From: Clostridioides difficile CD160
GTDB taxonomy: Bacteria > Bacillota > Clostridia > Peptostreptococcales > Peptostreptococcaceae
Assembly (NCBI RefSeq): GCF_000449425.2
Contig: NZ_AVHW01000086.1
Location: 124,001 to 188,000 of the forward strand
Direction of reading: 5' to 3'
DNA: 64,000 nucleotides
Positions 45,998 through 55,082 of the stretch are shown here, piece by piece. The notes beneath the pieces were generated by a model that was not told where the DNA came from, made no database searches, and saw nothing but the letters and a program-made list of their open reading frames with translations. Every line of letters begins with the position of its first letter. Within the stretch, counting starts at the first letter, position 1. The translations under genes were made by a program, and so were the position numbers.

Positions 45998-46471
45998 TTA
46001 AAATTTACAAAATTCTTCTCTTATACCAGACATTTCTTCTTCTATTTCTTCAACTTCTAAAACCATTTCCATCATACTTATTTGATCTTCATATACAGTT
46101 TCATCAAATAAAGCTTTCATTGGTTCCTCTACAACATGGTAAACGCTTAATCCTAAAGCAACTCCAGCAAGTGGTCCAGCGAAAGTTGGATCCCCAGCAG
46201 TTACTGTTTCGGCTGCAAGACCTGCAGCTTCGGCTTCAGCAGCACCTAGTAAAATCACAACATTTTCAGCTCCGAATTTATCAGCAGCTTCTTTAACTCT
46301 GTTTTGATTTTCTAAGTCCATAGCCCCAGCAGCAGTTCAGACAAAGCATTCTGTAGATGAGAAAACAACCTCTGCTCCTTCTACTGTTTTTACACATTCT
46401 TCTATCGCAGGTCCTGGTATACCATCACGGTCACCTATTATAAGAACCTTTTTATTACTAAGTAAACTCAT
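45998..46471 (-). CDS. grdA: Glycine reductase selenoprotein A
   Basis: A 157-residue redox selenoprotein that accepts the carboxymethyl group and is reduced by thioredoxin. The in-frame TGA at 46337-46339 encodes Sec45 in E-C-F-V-U-T-A-A-G-A-M-D, the conserved CxxU motif of GrdA. The N-terminus [16 protein letters not shown] is typical. AAGGAGG precedes the ATG. It lies between grdE and grdB. Confidence 0.97.
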
Positions 46472-46583
46472 AATAATCCTCCTTATTATATTTGTAATAT
46501 ATTTTTTTATATCTATAACATTTATTATAATTTATCTATAATATGTTTAATTAACATTACTCAATCGTTTAATAAGATACTTC

Positions 46584-47870
46584 TTAATATCCTTTAGCAG
46601 TTAAATGACCAAATCCTGTTTCATTAGTTGCACCTGTTATAGCTTGTATTTCAACTTCAATAGTTCCATCAGCCTTTAAGCTTCCATCAGAACCACCAGC
46701 TATTACATCTACTACTTCTAAATGACCAATTACTTTATCTAATTTAGGAAGTACTACAACTTGGTTAGCATTTCCACCTGTTACAACAGCATCAGCTCTT
46801 TCATCTGCATCTGCAAGTGATTGAGAACCTCCATCACGTCCAGCATATTCATCTGTAACTATAACAGTTTTTACACCTTGCATTTCTATCTTCTTACAGT
46901 TCATTATAAGGTCAGTATCTGGATTTCCAAAACCTTCTTGTGAAACTATAACTGCATCTAATCCTAAGTACTTACATAATTTAGAAGTCCAGTTTGAAGA
47001 TCTTTCTTTGTCTGCTAGGTAAACATTTTCATTAGTTATAATTACACCTACAAAGTTTATATCTTTACCATGTCTTGCATATAAGTCTTCAACAACTCCA
47101 TTGTTTATATGAACATAACTTGGGTTTTTGTCACATGCAGAAACACAGTTACCACTTACAATTGCTCCGTCCATTAATTCTGTTGGATATAATAAAGTTG
47201 GTACTATTTGTTTTGCATCCACTCCATATACATAAGTATCATGTAATAATCCTTGAGTTTGAAGCATGTAAACATATCCTACTTTTGGAAGTTCTGGATA
47301 TTCTTTTATTGACTCAAGAAGAGGTTTAGTTTCATATACTGAAACTTCATCTGGAGTAAGATTTCTTGCTGCTTCTCCTAAATACATTGCTGCTTTAAAT
47401 CCTATCATTCTAACAGCTTTTTCATGAGCGTATTGTTTTAAACCATCAATAGGTTCAGCTATTACTACAACATTATTTAATTTAGAAAATGGAGTGTATT
47501 TAGCTCCTTCTCCAGTCATGTCTACTATACCTTCTTGGAAACCTACTATTTTTCCAGTAGTTACAACAGCTACACCTTTTAAAGCATGAGTTTTTCCTTC
47601 TCCTACAGTGTCAACTTTAGACATTATACCTGGGAATATTCCCCCATTACCTTCAACTTTTACTCTTGGCTCAATAACATCTTTTACAGGTGTTATTCTT
47701 ACGCTTTCACCTGGACGAGCTAATTCTATATCTATAGATTTTATATGCTCATCTCCACCAATCTCTTGTAGCATCTCTTGCTTATTGATGAATAATACTC
47801 CATCTTTTACTTCTGTTACATCACCAAATTGAATATCTTTTATAAAGATTTTCCCTAATTCAAGACGCAT
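46584..47870 (-). CDS. grdE: Glycine reductase component B proprotein
   Basis: A 428-residue proprotein that is cleaved at an internal cysteine to give the two small subunits of protein B, the new N-terminus becoming a pyruvoyl or related carbonyl group. The processing site is recognisable as S-G-N-C-V-S-A-C-D-K-N-P-S-Y. It lies between trxA and grdA. AGGAGGTGC precedes the ATG. Confidence 0.95.
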   Translation of the reverse strand: MRLELGKIFIKDIQFGDVTEVKDGVLFINKQEMLQEIGGDEHIKSIDIELARPGESVRITPVKDVIEPRVKVEGNGGIFPGIMSKVDTVGEGKTHALKGVAVVTTGKIVGFQEGIVDMTGEGAKYTPFSKLNNVVVIAEPIDGLKQYAHEKAVRMIGFKAAMYLGEAARNLTPDEVSVYETKPLLESIKEYPELPKVGYVYMLQTQGLLHDTYVYGVDAKQIVPTLLYPTELMDGAIVSGNCVSACDKNPSYVHINNGVVEDLYARHGKDINFVGVIITNENVYLADKERSSNWTSKLCKYLGLDAVIVSQEGFGNPDTDLIMNCKKIEMQGVKTVIVTDEYAGRDGGSQSLADADERADAVVTGGNANQVVVLPKLDKVIGHLEVVDVIAGGSDGSLKADGTIEVEIQAITGATNETGFGHLTAKGY

Positions 47871-48144
47871 ACTTGCACCTCCTGTTATTTAATTTGTGTA
47901 TATGCATTTGAGTTTTTCTCAAAATTATATCATTTTATAACTTATCTTAAATCTTAAAGATATTTTTATAGTATAGTATTTTTATGTCTTAACTATTTGT
48001 TATACTATTAAAAAATATTTACTGTAAAAAAATTATTTTATTTAAAATTATTTTTTTAACAAACATAGATATAAAAAACCTTTTTTTATTTTATCTTTAG
48101 ACTAAAATATATTTTTATTTTGTTGTTAATATTTTGGCAATATC

Positions 48145-48462
48145 TTAAAGATATTTTTTAATCATGTCTTCTATATTAGGAACTGTAGCATCATCTTTAG
48201 TAACTTCGTCTACTTTTTCCCCATCTTTGTATATAGCCATAGTTGGAAGACCTAATACTTTTTGTTTTATAGCTAATCTTCTAGCTTTTGTTGTATCCAT
48301 CTTACAGAATTTTATTTTATCCCCATAAGTTTCAGCTAGTTTATGAACATCTGGCATTAATGCTTTACAAGGTTCACAACCTTCACTCCAGAAATCAACA
48401 AATACAAAACCTTCTGCGTTTAAAACTTCTTCTTCAAATGTAGCCTTATCTAAATCTAACAT
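48145..48462 (-). CDS. trxA: Thioredoxin of the glycine reductase system
   Basis: A 105-residue thioredoxin with the atypical active site S-E-G-C-E-P-C-K, the G-C-E-P-C form known from glycine reductase operons, in place of W-C-G-P-C. It delivers electrons to GrdA. The cis-proline region is V-L-G-L-P-T-M. It follows trxB by 68 bases. Confidence 0.95.
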   Translation of the reverse strand: MLDLDKATFEEEVLNAEGFVFVDFWSEGCEPCKALMPDVHKLAETYGDKIKFCKMDTTKARRLAIKQKVLGLPTMAIYKDGEKVDEVTKDDATVPNIEDMIKKYL

Positions 48463-48530
48463 TTTATTTTTCCCCCTTGAAATTTTTATTTTATTTTAAA
48501 TATTATTCATTAAATTTAATTTACAGATTT

Positions 48531-49478
48531 TTAGTTTCCAAACTTTTCATCAATATATTTCTCAGCTACTATAGATGCAATTGCTCCATCGTTAGTTGCA
48601 GTTACAACCTGTCTTAGAGTTTTAGATCTACAATCTCCTGCTGCAAATACACCTGGTATGTTAGTTTTCATGTCTTCATCAGTTATTATATAACCTTTTT
48701 CATCCATATCAACTTTACCTTTGAATAAATCAGTTTGAGCATCTAATCCAACGAAAACAAATACTCCCATTGTTCCATCTTCTTCATCTGCAAAGTATTC
48801 ATGAGTTTCTCCAGTAATCTTATTTTTAAATACAACTGACTCCAGTATTCCATCACCTTTGATTTCTTCTATTACTGTATCTAATAAGAACTCTATCTTT
48901 GGATTAGCTTTTGCTTTTTCTTCAACACTCTTAGCACATCTAAATCCTTGTCTTCTATGTACAATTGTTACTTTTCTAGCAAATTTAGTTAAATACATTG
49001 CTTCCTCTAATGCACTATCTCCTCCACCTACAACAAATACTTCAAAATCTTCAAAGAAGTCTGCATCACAAGTTGCACAATATGAAACACCTTTACCAGT
49101 AAGTTCTTTTTCCCCTGGGCAACCAATTTTTCTTGGAGTTGCTCCTGTTCCTATTATTACTGCTTTAGCTCTATATTCTGCTTTTTGACCTTTTAAAACT
49201 TTTATATCTCCATCTAGCTCAGTATCTACAATGTTATCTCTTAGAATTTCTGCTCCAAACTCTTTACATTGTTCAACCATTCTAGCTATTAGACTTGGTC
49301 CTGTTGCATTTGGAACTGACCCTGGATAATTTGCAATTTCATGTGTTATTACAATTTGCCCACCAGTTTTGTCTTTTTCTAGGATTAGAGTATTCAACTT
49401 TGCTCTTGCCCCATAAAGCCCTGCTGCAAGCCCTGCTGGTCCTGAACCAATTATTACTAAGTCATACACATTTTCCAT
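48531..49478 (-). CDS. trxB: Thioredoxin reductase of the glycine reductase system
   Basis: A 315-residue FAD protein that reduces the partner thioredoxin with NADPH. It has the FAD motif I-G-S-G-P-A-G-L-A-A, the redox pair S-Y-C-A-T-C-D-A-D, the NADPH motif V-G-G-G-D-S-A-L-E and the terminal F-A-A-G-D-C-R. It is placed between grdX and trxA, as in other glycine-fermenting clostridia. Confidence 0.95.
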   Translation of the reverse strand: MENVYDLVIIGSGPAGLAAGLYGARAKLNTLILEKDKTGGQIVITHEIANYPGSVPNATGPSLIARMVEQCKEFGAEILRDNIVDTELDGDIKVLKGQKAEYRAKAVIIGTGATPRKIGCPGEKELTGKGVSYCATCDADFFEDFEVFVVGGGDSALEEAMYLTKFARKVTIVHRRQGFRCAKSVEEKAKANPKIEFLLDTVIEEIKGDGILESVVFKNKITGETHEYFADEEDGTMGVFVFVGLDAQTDLFKGKVDMDEKGYIITDEDMKTNIPGVFAAGDCRSKTLRQVVTATNDGAIASIVAEKYIDEKFGN

Positions 49479-49573
49479 TTTGACTTATCCTCCCCAATTA
49501 GATTTCTCATTTTATTTAATATTAAATTAGATTTAATATTTAGGCTGCTTTAATAATTTTTTAACATTTTTTT

Positions 49574-49945
49574 TTATTCATACTGCATTCTTTGTATTGT
49601 ATTATAAAATATATCATAATCAATTACCCTAAAGTCGTCTTGAACACTTTCTGTCCATTTTGGAGTCTTTTTATTATTCTGAAATTTACTTGCAGTGATG
49701 ATTGCTTCTTCAATTAAGGTTAAAGAGTTTATATCCAAACGATTTCCTCTCTTTAGTATAACAGTTCTATAAGGTGTTTCATTTGGTTTTACACTCCCAT
49801 AGAGTGGATGAGATAAAAGTTCATATCCTTCATGTATCAAATCTCTACTTGCTTCTAAGATACCAATATAAGTTGTGTCTTTAAACAAAACTTCTCTTTC
49901 TTGAACTTCTTCTCTTACTTTCGGATTATTTGTAATTATTATCAT
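49574..49945 (-). CDS. grdX: GrdX-family protein
   Basis: A 123-residue protein of unknown biochemical role that begins most glycine reductase operons. It starts M-I-I-I-T-N-N-P-K-V-R-E-E and includes H-P-L-Y-G-S-V-K-P-N-E-T-P-Y-R. The start at 49945 was chosen because the longer in-frame reading back to 50065 would translate the riboswitch terminator. The ribosome site (AGAGAGT) is weak. Confidence 0.9.
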   Translation of the reverse strand: MIIITNNPKVREEVQEREVLFKDTTYIGILEASRDLIHEGYELLSHPLYGSVKPNETPYRTVILKRGNRLDINSLTLIEEAIITASKFQNNKKTPKWTESVQDDFRVIDYDIFYNTIQRMQYE

Positions 49946-49986
49946 TTTTTTACTCTCTTTCAATCTTTTATTTATTACTTGATAAA

Positions 49987-50029
49987 TAAAAAACAGGAAA
50001 AACAAATCTCCCAATTTGTCTTCCCTGTT
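49987..50029 (-). terminator. Terminator of the glycine riboswitch leader
   Basis: On the minus strand AACAGGGAAGACAAAT pairs with ATTTGTTTTTCCTGTT (one mismatch) around TGGGAG and is followed by TTTTATTT. It ends about 40 bases before grdX. Confidence 0.88.
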
Positions 50030-50039
50030 AAAATCATTT

Positions 50040-50168
50040 TCAGAGCCCCGTCCAAGTACAGTCATTTTTACCTGAGAATTTCATCTAATCTTTTGGGTAA
50101 ATAGGATTAAATTTGTCCCTTCGGTCGCTTTTTTATAAAGCAGTCTCCCATACTCTTCATCCGGATTA
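50040..50168 (-). ncRNA. Glycine riboswitch (single visible aptamer) controlling the grd operon
   Basis: On the minus strand the leader shows GGATGAAGAG, TGGGAGACTGC, GCGACCGAAGGGACAAA, TCTCAGGTAAAAATGAC and GGACGGGGCTCTG in order, the conserved blocks of the gcvT-type glycine aptamer. Only one full aptamer is visible; no second copy was found on either side. A terminator follows, so bound glycine probably favours read-through and expression of glycine reductase. Confidence 0.9.
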
Positions 50169-50248
50169 TTAAGTTATCAGAAAATTGAAAATTAAGCAAT
50201 TTATCCTTTGTTTTCTATAAATAGCTTTTTTCTATCTCTGTTGACTTA

Positions 50249-50277
50249 AGTATATAAACATTCTATAAAATTTGCAA
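50249..50277 (-). promoter_or_regulatory. Sigma-A promoter of the grd operon
   Basis: On the minus strand TTGCAA (50272-50277) and TATACT (50249-50254) with 17 bases between them. Transcription would begin about 80 bases before the aptamer. Confidence 0.7.
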
Positions 50278-50490
50278 TAGTTTTTTTATATGTATTTTGT
50301 ATACATTTTTACTTTTTTTTCCAAGTGTTGATATTACATATTTCCTGTATTTTCTTTTTTTTTTAAGTACAAACCTTTTTTGGTTTACTTTCTCAAACTG
50401 ATTAAAAATATAACTATTTTCACAGCAAATCTTTGATTTTTACATATTTTTTAATTTTTTACTTTTACCCACTGAAATTCTCATAATTTT

Positions 50491-52185
50491 TTATAATTTG
50501 CTATCATTTATTTCATCAAACCAAGATTTAACATTACCCATGATAGACTTAATACAGTTATTATCAAATGGTGAATATAAATTTCCCATACTTACAATAC
50601 CTAAAAATGATTTTGTTCCTCCAACTTTACAAATATTTATATAATCTTGCCATCCTGCATCTCTATCTTGAATCATTTTTTTCCAAAATTGTAATGCACA
50701 AACTTGAGCTAGTACATAGTCTATGTAATAAAACGGATTTTTAAATATATGACCTTGCTTAAACCACCAACAACCTCGCTCTAAAAAAGAATTATTATCA
50801 TAGTTTCTATGAGGTAAATATTTTTTCTCTAAATATCTCCATTTTTCTTTTCTTTTTGCCTTATCCTCATTAGGATTTTTATAAACATAATGCTGAAATT
50901 CATCAACAATTATTCCATAAGGTATAAATTTGACTGCTGTTGACAAGTGAGTAAATTTATATTTATCTGTATCTTCTTTAAAAAACAGATTCATCCATGG
51001 CCATGTTATAAATTCCATACTCATTGAATGAATTTCACAACTGTCAAGTGTGGGAAAATTAATCTCTGGCATATCAATCCATCTAGACATGTATAACTGG
51101 AACGCATGTCCTGCTTCATGTGTTAATACATCTATGTCATCAGAAGTTTGATTAAAGTTAGAAAAAATGAATGGCGACTTGTAATCTGGTATGTAGGTAC
51201 AATAGCCTCCAGCTCCTTTACCTTTCTTTGTTTCTAAATCCATAAGTTCATTTTCTAGCATAAAATTAAAAAATTCATCTGTTTCTTTTGAAAGCTCACT
51301 ATACATCCTTTGCCCATTCTGAATTATGTATTTTGAATCGCCTTTTAAACTTGCATTTCCTGTTAAAAATTCCACGTCTTCATCTATGTAGCTTAAGTTT
51401 TCTAAACCAAGTCTTTTAACCTGTTTTTCATAAAGCTCATTAGCCATTGGAACAACATATTTTAATACTTGCTTTCTAACGTTTTCTACCATATCTTCTC
51501 TATAGTCACTTCTCATCATTCTAACATATCCAAGCTCTACAAAATCTTCAAAGCCTAATTTTTTAGATATCTTATCTCTAAGTTTGACTAGTTTATCAAA
51601 TATGTCATCAAATTTTGATTCGTTTTCTTCAAAAAAATTATAATACGCTTTGTTGGCTAATTCTCTTGTATTTCTACAATTAGAATACATAAACTTTCCC
51701 ATACCAGATAAATTTCTTTCTTCTCCATCGAACATTATTTGTGCTGATGCTAAAAGTTTAGTATACTCCGAACACAATTTATTTTCTTCTTGCAATTCAC
51801 TTATTATATCTTTAGAAAAACTTTTTAGAGAATAGTCTATTATTGTGAAAAATTGTTCCCCAAATTTTTTTATCAAATCACATTTAAACTTTGAATTTAT
51901 TACAGCATCATAAAAATAAGAATTTAATTCTTCATACAAAGGCAGATATTCATCCCAGTAATTTTTTTCCTCTTGATAGAATTTATTAAGTGTATCTATA
52001 CTGTATCTTATTGATGCTATATTTGACAACGTTTCTATTTTATTTCTCAATAAATTAATCTTATGTATATTTTCTTGCTGTTCTTCATAATTACAGGATT
52101 TTTTTATATCTTCTACGCACTCCAAAAATTCTTTTTTTATACTATCATAATTGGGTCTTTCATACTTAAATTGTGAAAACTTCAT
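50491..52185 (-). CDS. M3-family oligoendopeptidase
   Basis: A 564-residue cytoplasmic zinc peptidase of the thimet/PepF family that trims oligopeptides. The zinc motif is D-V-L-T-H-E-A-G-H-A-F-Q, with a later E-I-H-S-M-S-M-E supplying the third ligand. The N-terminal half is a helical lid. AAAGGAGTG precedes the start. It stands alone, divergent from a HAD gene and upstream of the grd promoter region. Confidence 0.9.
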   Translation of the reverse strand: MKFSQFKYERPNYDSIKKEFLECVEDIKKSCNYEEQQENIHKINLLRNKIETLSNIASIRYSIDTLNKFYQEEKNYWDEYLPLYEELNSYFYDAVINSKFKCDLIKKFGEQFFTIIDYSLKSFSKDIISELQEENKLCSEYTKLLASAQIMFDGEERNLSGMGKFMYSNCRNTRELANKAYYNFFEENESKFDDIFDKLVKLRDKISKKLGFEDFVELGYVRMMRSDYREDMVENVRKQVLKYVVPMANELYEKQVKRLGLENLSYIDEDVEFLTGNASLKGDSKYIIQNGQRMYSELSKETDEFFNFMLENELMDLETKKGKGAGGYCTYIPDYKSPFIFSNFNQTSDDIDVLTHEAGHAFQLYMSRWIDMPEINFPTLDSCEIHSMSMEFITWPWMNLFFKEDTDKYKFTHLSTAVKFIPYGIIVDEFQHYVYKNPNEDKAKRKEKWRYLEKKYLPHRNYDNNSFLERGCWWFKQGHIFKNPFYYIDYVLAQVCALQFWKKMIQDRDAGWQDYINICKVGGTKSFLGIVSMGNLYSPFDNNCIKSIMGNVKSWFDEINDSKL

Positions 52186-52719
52186 TTAAAGCACTCCTTT
52201 ACAACTTTATTTCATATCTTTATATCATACTTTTATATCTTTGATATACATATCTTTATATACTATCTGATGCCAACTTATAAATTATTATATATATTAA
52301 ATATTCTTTACATTGTAATCATGTTGAATAATAACATATGATTCATATAATTACAATATTTTGTGGTATAAAACTGACTACTACATAAATTATTAGAAAA
52401 ACATTCATATAAAAACTACCCTCTTATTCATATAAAAACTACCCTCTTATATAAAAGCTTAGTATCTATACTAAAATGCAAACGATAGCATTTTTATAAT
52501 TAATACTTACAAAACAATTAAAAATCTGCTTTTTAAATACACGTATTATATAGATGATATTTTTATCAAAAAATTAATATTATTAAACTTTCTAAATTGC
52601 TTATCTCTTGGTATAATAGTATACAAAACTAATCATATTTTCCACTGAAATTTTGTTCAACACTAGTTGTGTCAACGTTTTCACAGGAAAATTGAGTATA
52701 TAATTTACTGGAGGCTGAT
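52186..52719. other. 534-base divergent intergenic region with a short tandem repeat
   Basis: AT-rich region between the M3 peptidase (-) and HAD phosphatase (+) genes. It holds two perfect adjacent copies of a 23-base unit (52403-52448). Near 52673-52690 are short sequences around GTTTTCAC that might form an operator. No gene seen. Confidence 0.5.
52403..52448. repeat. Perfect 23-base tandem duplication
   Basis: Two head-to-tail copies of a unit starting ATTCATATAAAAACTACC and ending CTCTT (52403-52425 and 52426-52448). Confidence 0.9.
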
Positions 52720-53541
52720 ATGTACAAATTAATCGCATTAGATATTGATGGAACAATATTAAACACGCAAAAAAGGATTACTCCTGAAGTCTTTGAATCT
52801 ATTCAAGAAGCAAAAAAGGCTGGAGCCAAAGTTGTTATAACAACGGGCAGACCTCTTCCTGGTGTCAAGGGACTTCTAAATCAATTAAACTTAACGGATG
52901 AAGGTGATTATGTTATATGTTTTAATGGAGCCATTATTCAAGAAGTCAAAAGTGAAAAAATTATACATGATGTAGAGATGACTTTAGATGACTTTGATTT
53001 TATATATAATAACGTTTGTAAAAAATATAATACCAAAATACACATAAATACAATGACAAATTTAATTACACCAAACGAAATTCCTGGCAAATATACACTT
53101 CATGAAGCGAAATTAAATGATATAGACGTTAAATATATACAAAAAGATAAAATTGATGAATCTATTAAAATCTGCAAAATTATGATAGTTGATGAACCAG
53201 AAAGATTAGAAGAAATTATACAACAACTACCTAAAAATTTATTCAATAAATATACTATAGTAAGGTCTGCTCCTTTTTACCTAGAGTTTTTAGGTAAGAC
53301 CACTAACAAAGGAACTGCCCTTAAGACATTGTGTACTAATTTAGATATTCCTATAGAAAAAGCTATTGCTGTTGGTGATGAAGAAAATGACCAACATATG
53401 ATAAAGTATGCAGGTCTTGGTGTAGCTATGGGAAATGCACGTAACAGTATAAAAGAAATTGCTGATTATGTTACAGATACTAACAATGAAAATGGAGTTG
53501 CAAAGGTTATAAATAAATATATACTTAATAGAGCTATTTAG
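52720..53541 (+). CDS. Cof-type HAD-family sugar-phosphate phosphatase
   Basis: A 273-residue haloacid dehalogenase-superfamily hydrolase. It has the nucleophile motif A-L-D-I-D-G-T-I-L, T-T-G-R-P, a lysine in G-K-T-T-N-K-G-T-A-L, and the acidic motif A-V-G-D-E-E-N-D, with a C2-type cap between. Such proteins dephosphorylate sugar phosphates or flavin precursors; the substrate is not clear. It is convergent with the selenoprotein operon. GGAGGCTGAT precedes the ATG. Confidence 0.9.
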   Translation: MYKLIALDIDGTILNTQKRITPEVFESIQEAKKAGAKVVITTGRPLPGVKGLLNQLNLTDEGDYVICFNGAIIQEVKSEKIIHDVEMTLDDFDFIYNNVCKKYNTKIHINTMTNLITPNEIPGKYTLHEAKLNDIDVKYIQKDKIDESIKICKIMIVDEPERLEEIIQQLPKNLFNKYTIVRSAPFYLEFLGKTTNKGTALKTLCTNLDIPIEKAIAVGDEENDQHMIKYAGLGVAMGNARNSIKEIADYVTDTNNENGVAKVINKYILNRAI

Positions 53542-53550
53542 ATATATAAA

Positions 53551-53666
53551 AAAAACTAAAAATAACTCTTTAGCTTTAAATTCTATTTAATATACATACT
53601 TGATACTAAAAGTATCTAGTGATAGTATGGTCTAAAATTTTTAGTTAAAGGTTATTTTTAGTTTTT
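53551..53666. terminator. Bidirectional terminator between HAD gene and saoL
   Basis: A perfect 16-base inverted repeat (AAAAACTAAAAATAAC and its complement), extended imperfectly inwards, encloses about 80 bases between the convergent genes. A and T runs on both sides allow termination in both directions. Confidence 0.7.
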
Positions 53667-53675
53667 CATCTATAT

Positions 53676-54317
53676 TTATAATAATACTTTTTGTTTAAGT
53701 TTAAATATTTTATATGATTCTACTATTGCTTCATTAATATCTAAGCAATATACATCTTCATCATCCGATAATCCTGCTTCTTTTGTCCAAGCATCAAAAT
53801 CATTCTTCGTCCAGAAGAAATTCATTATATTTCAGCAACTTGCCGCCCAATTTGAATATTTATCAAGATTTATATGAAGCACTCTTAAATGTGGATTATT
53901 CACATATTCAATTTTTTCGTTTTTTATAAATATTTCTATTTCTTTACCTGTAACACTACACATAGAATTTATTCTTACATCTTGATTAAATGTACAAGAA
54001 GTTCCTATAGCATCTATTGCACACATTGCACTGAAACTTCTACCATCGCTCAAAGTTACTTTATGATTAGTTGGTAATGCTGATACAGGATATATAAAAT
54101 TTATACTATCTCCATCAACAACTATTATATTTTTCTCAATAAAATATTGTAGTGTATTTTCTATATATTCTTTTTCTAATTTCAAATTATTACTTATACA
54201 TTCAGTCACTTCTTTAAGTGTAGCACTAGAACCTTTATCTATTATCACATCCATAATGGATAGTCTTATTTTTTGTTGTACATTATCCAAACTATTGTAT
54301 TTTTCTATTTGACTCAT
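53676..54317 (-). CDS. saoL: MerB-like organometal lyase with selenocysteine
   Basis: A 213-residue homologue of organomercurial lyase MerB. It keeps the catalytic Cys and Asp of MerB in F-S-A-M-C-A-I-D-A-I-G (compare W-C-A-L-D in MerB) and V-T-G for the following loop. The third active-site position is in S-C-U: the frame meets TGA at 53832-53834 (residue 162) directly after a cysteine, then continues N-I-M-N-F-F-W-T-K-N-D-F, matching the C-C-H-V-H-F-F segment of MerB, to a stop at 53676. A stem-loop TTCTTC-TGGAC-GAAGAA follows the TGA. Read without Sec, the protein would lose its conserved C-terminus. It is the last gene of the operon. The substrate may be an organomercurial or another carbon-metal compound; this is inference. 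Confidence 0.88.
53803..53819 (-). promoter_or_regulatory. Candidate SECIS hairpin of saoL
   Basis: TTCTTC-TGGAC-GAAGAA, six perfect pairs and a loop with GG, starting 12 bases after the Sec codon. Confidence 0.6.
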
Positions 54318-54329
54318 ATCTACTCCTCT

Positions 54330-55082
54330 TTAAACCTCATAACACTTCGATAAAGTATCAGTTAATCTAGTCTTATATTCTTCATATTTTTTGCTTCCTC
54401 TAACTCTAGGTCTTGGAATATCTATATTTATATCATCAATAACTCTACCTTTATCCCTTGACATTACTATAACTCTATCACTCATATATACAGCTTCGTC
54501 AACATCATGAGTTACCATTAATGCAGTTATTTTCTTTTTTATCCATATCCTTTCTAACTCTTCTTGTAAGTTTTGTCTCATTTGAAAGTCAACAGCTCCC
54601 AGTGGTTCATCCATTAACAATACTTCTGGATTGCATGCTAAGGCTCTTATCATAGCTACTCTTTGTTTCATTCCGCCTGATAATTGATGAGGAAATAACT
54701 TTTCTTTTCCTTTTAAGTCTGACATCACCAAGAGTTCTTCTAACATTTCTTCTCTTTTTTCCTTTTGTATTTTCTGCTGTTTCATAGGAAATAGAACATT
54801 TCCTCTTATAGTTTTCCAAGGAAATAAAGCGTAATTTTGGAATATAAAAGCTCTATCTATGCCTGGTTTTTTAACTTTTTTATCATTTATAAAAACATCT
54901 CCACTTTCTGATTTTTGAAATCCTCCTATTATAGTAAGTAAAGTAGTCTTTCCACATCCTGATGGCCCTAAAAGGCAAACAAATTGACCATTTTCTATAT
55001 CTATGCTTATATCTTCTAAAACCTTTGTATGTACTTTATTATTTACAAATGTTTTATTTATATCTCTTACGCTTAACTTCAT
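54330..55082 (-). CDS. saoA: ABC transporter ATPase of the nitrate/sulfonate/taurine type
   Basis: A 250-residue ATPase. Walker A is G-P-S-G-C-G-K-T-T, the signature L-S-G-G-M-K-Q-R, Walker B L-L-M-D-E-P and the switch histidine in V-T-H-D-V-D-E-A. It resembles SsuB/TauB and pairs with the permease whose stop codon overlaps its start (TAATG at 55082). The ATG at 55082 follows GGAGG by 11 bases. Its place in the selenoprotein operon suggests import of the same compound that the MerB-like enzyme acts on. Confidence 0.9.
   Translation of the reverse strand: MKLSVRDINKTFVNNKVHTKVLEDISIDIENGQFVCLLGPSGCGKTTLLTIIGGFQKSESGDVFINDKKVKKPGIDRAFIFQNYALFPWKTIRGNVLFPMKQQKIQKEKREEMLEELLVMSDLKGKEKLFPHQLSGGMKQRVAMIRALACNPEVLLMDEPLGAVDFQMRQNLQEELERIWIKKKITALMVTHDVDEAVYMSDRVIVMSRDKGRVIDDINIDIPRPRVRGSKKYEEYKTRLTDTLSKCYEV

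Noticed and set aside
49946-50065. Longer N-terminus for GrdX
   Set aside because: The extension translates the riboswitch terminator and has no ribosome site; the family starts at M-I-I-I-T-N.
52403-52448. CRISPR-like repeat
   Set aside because: The two copies are directly adjacent without a spacer and no cas genes are present.
53676-54317. Ordinary mercury resistance operon
   Set aside because: No merA, merR, merT or merP genes are visible, and the selenoprotein transporter genes do not fit it. Similarity to MerB alone does not prove mercury as the substrate.
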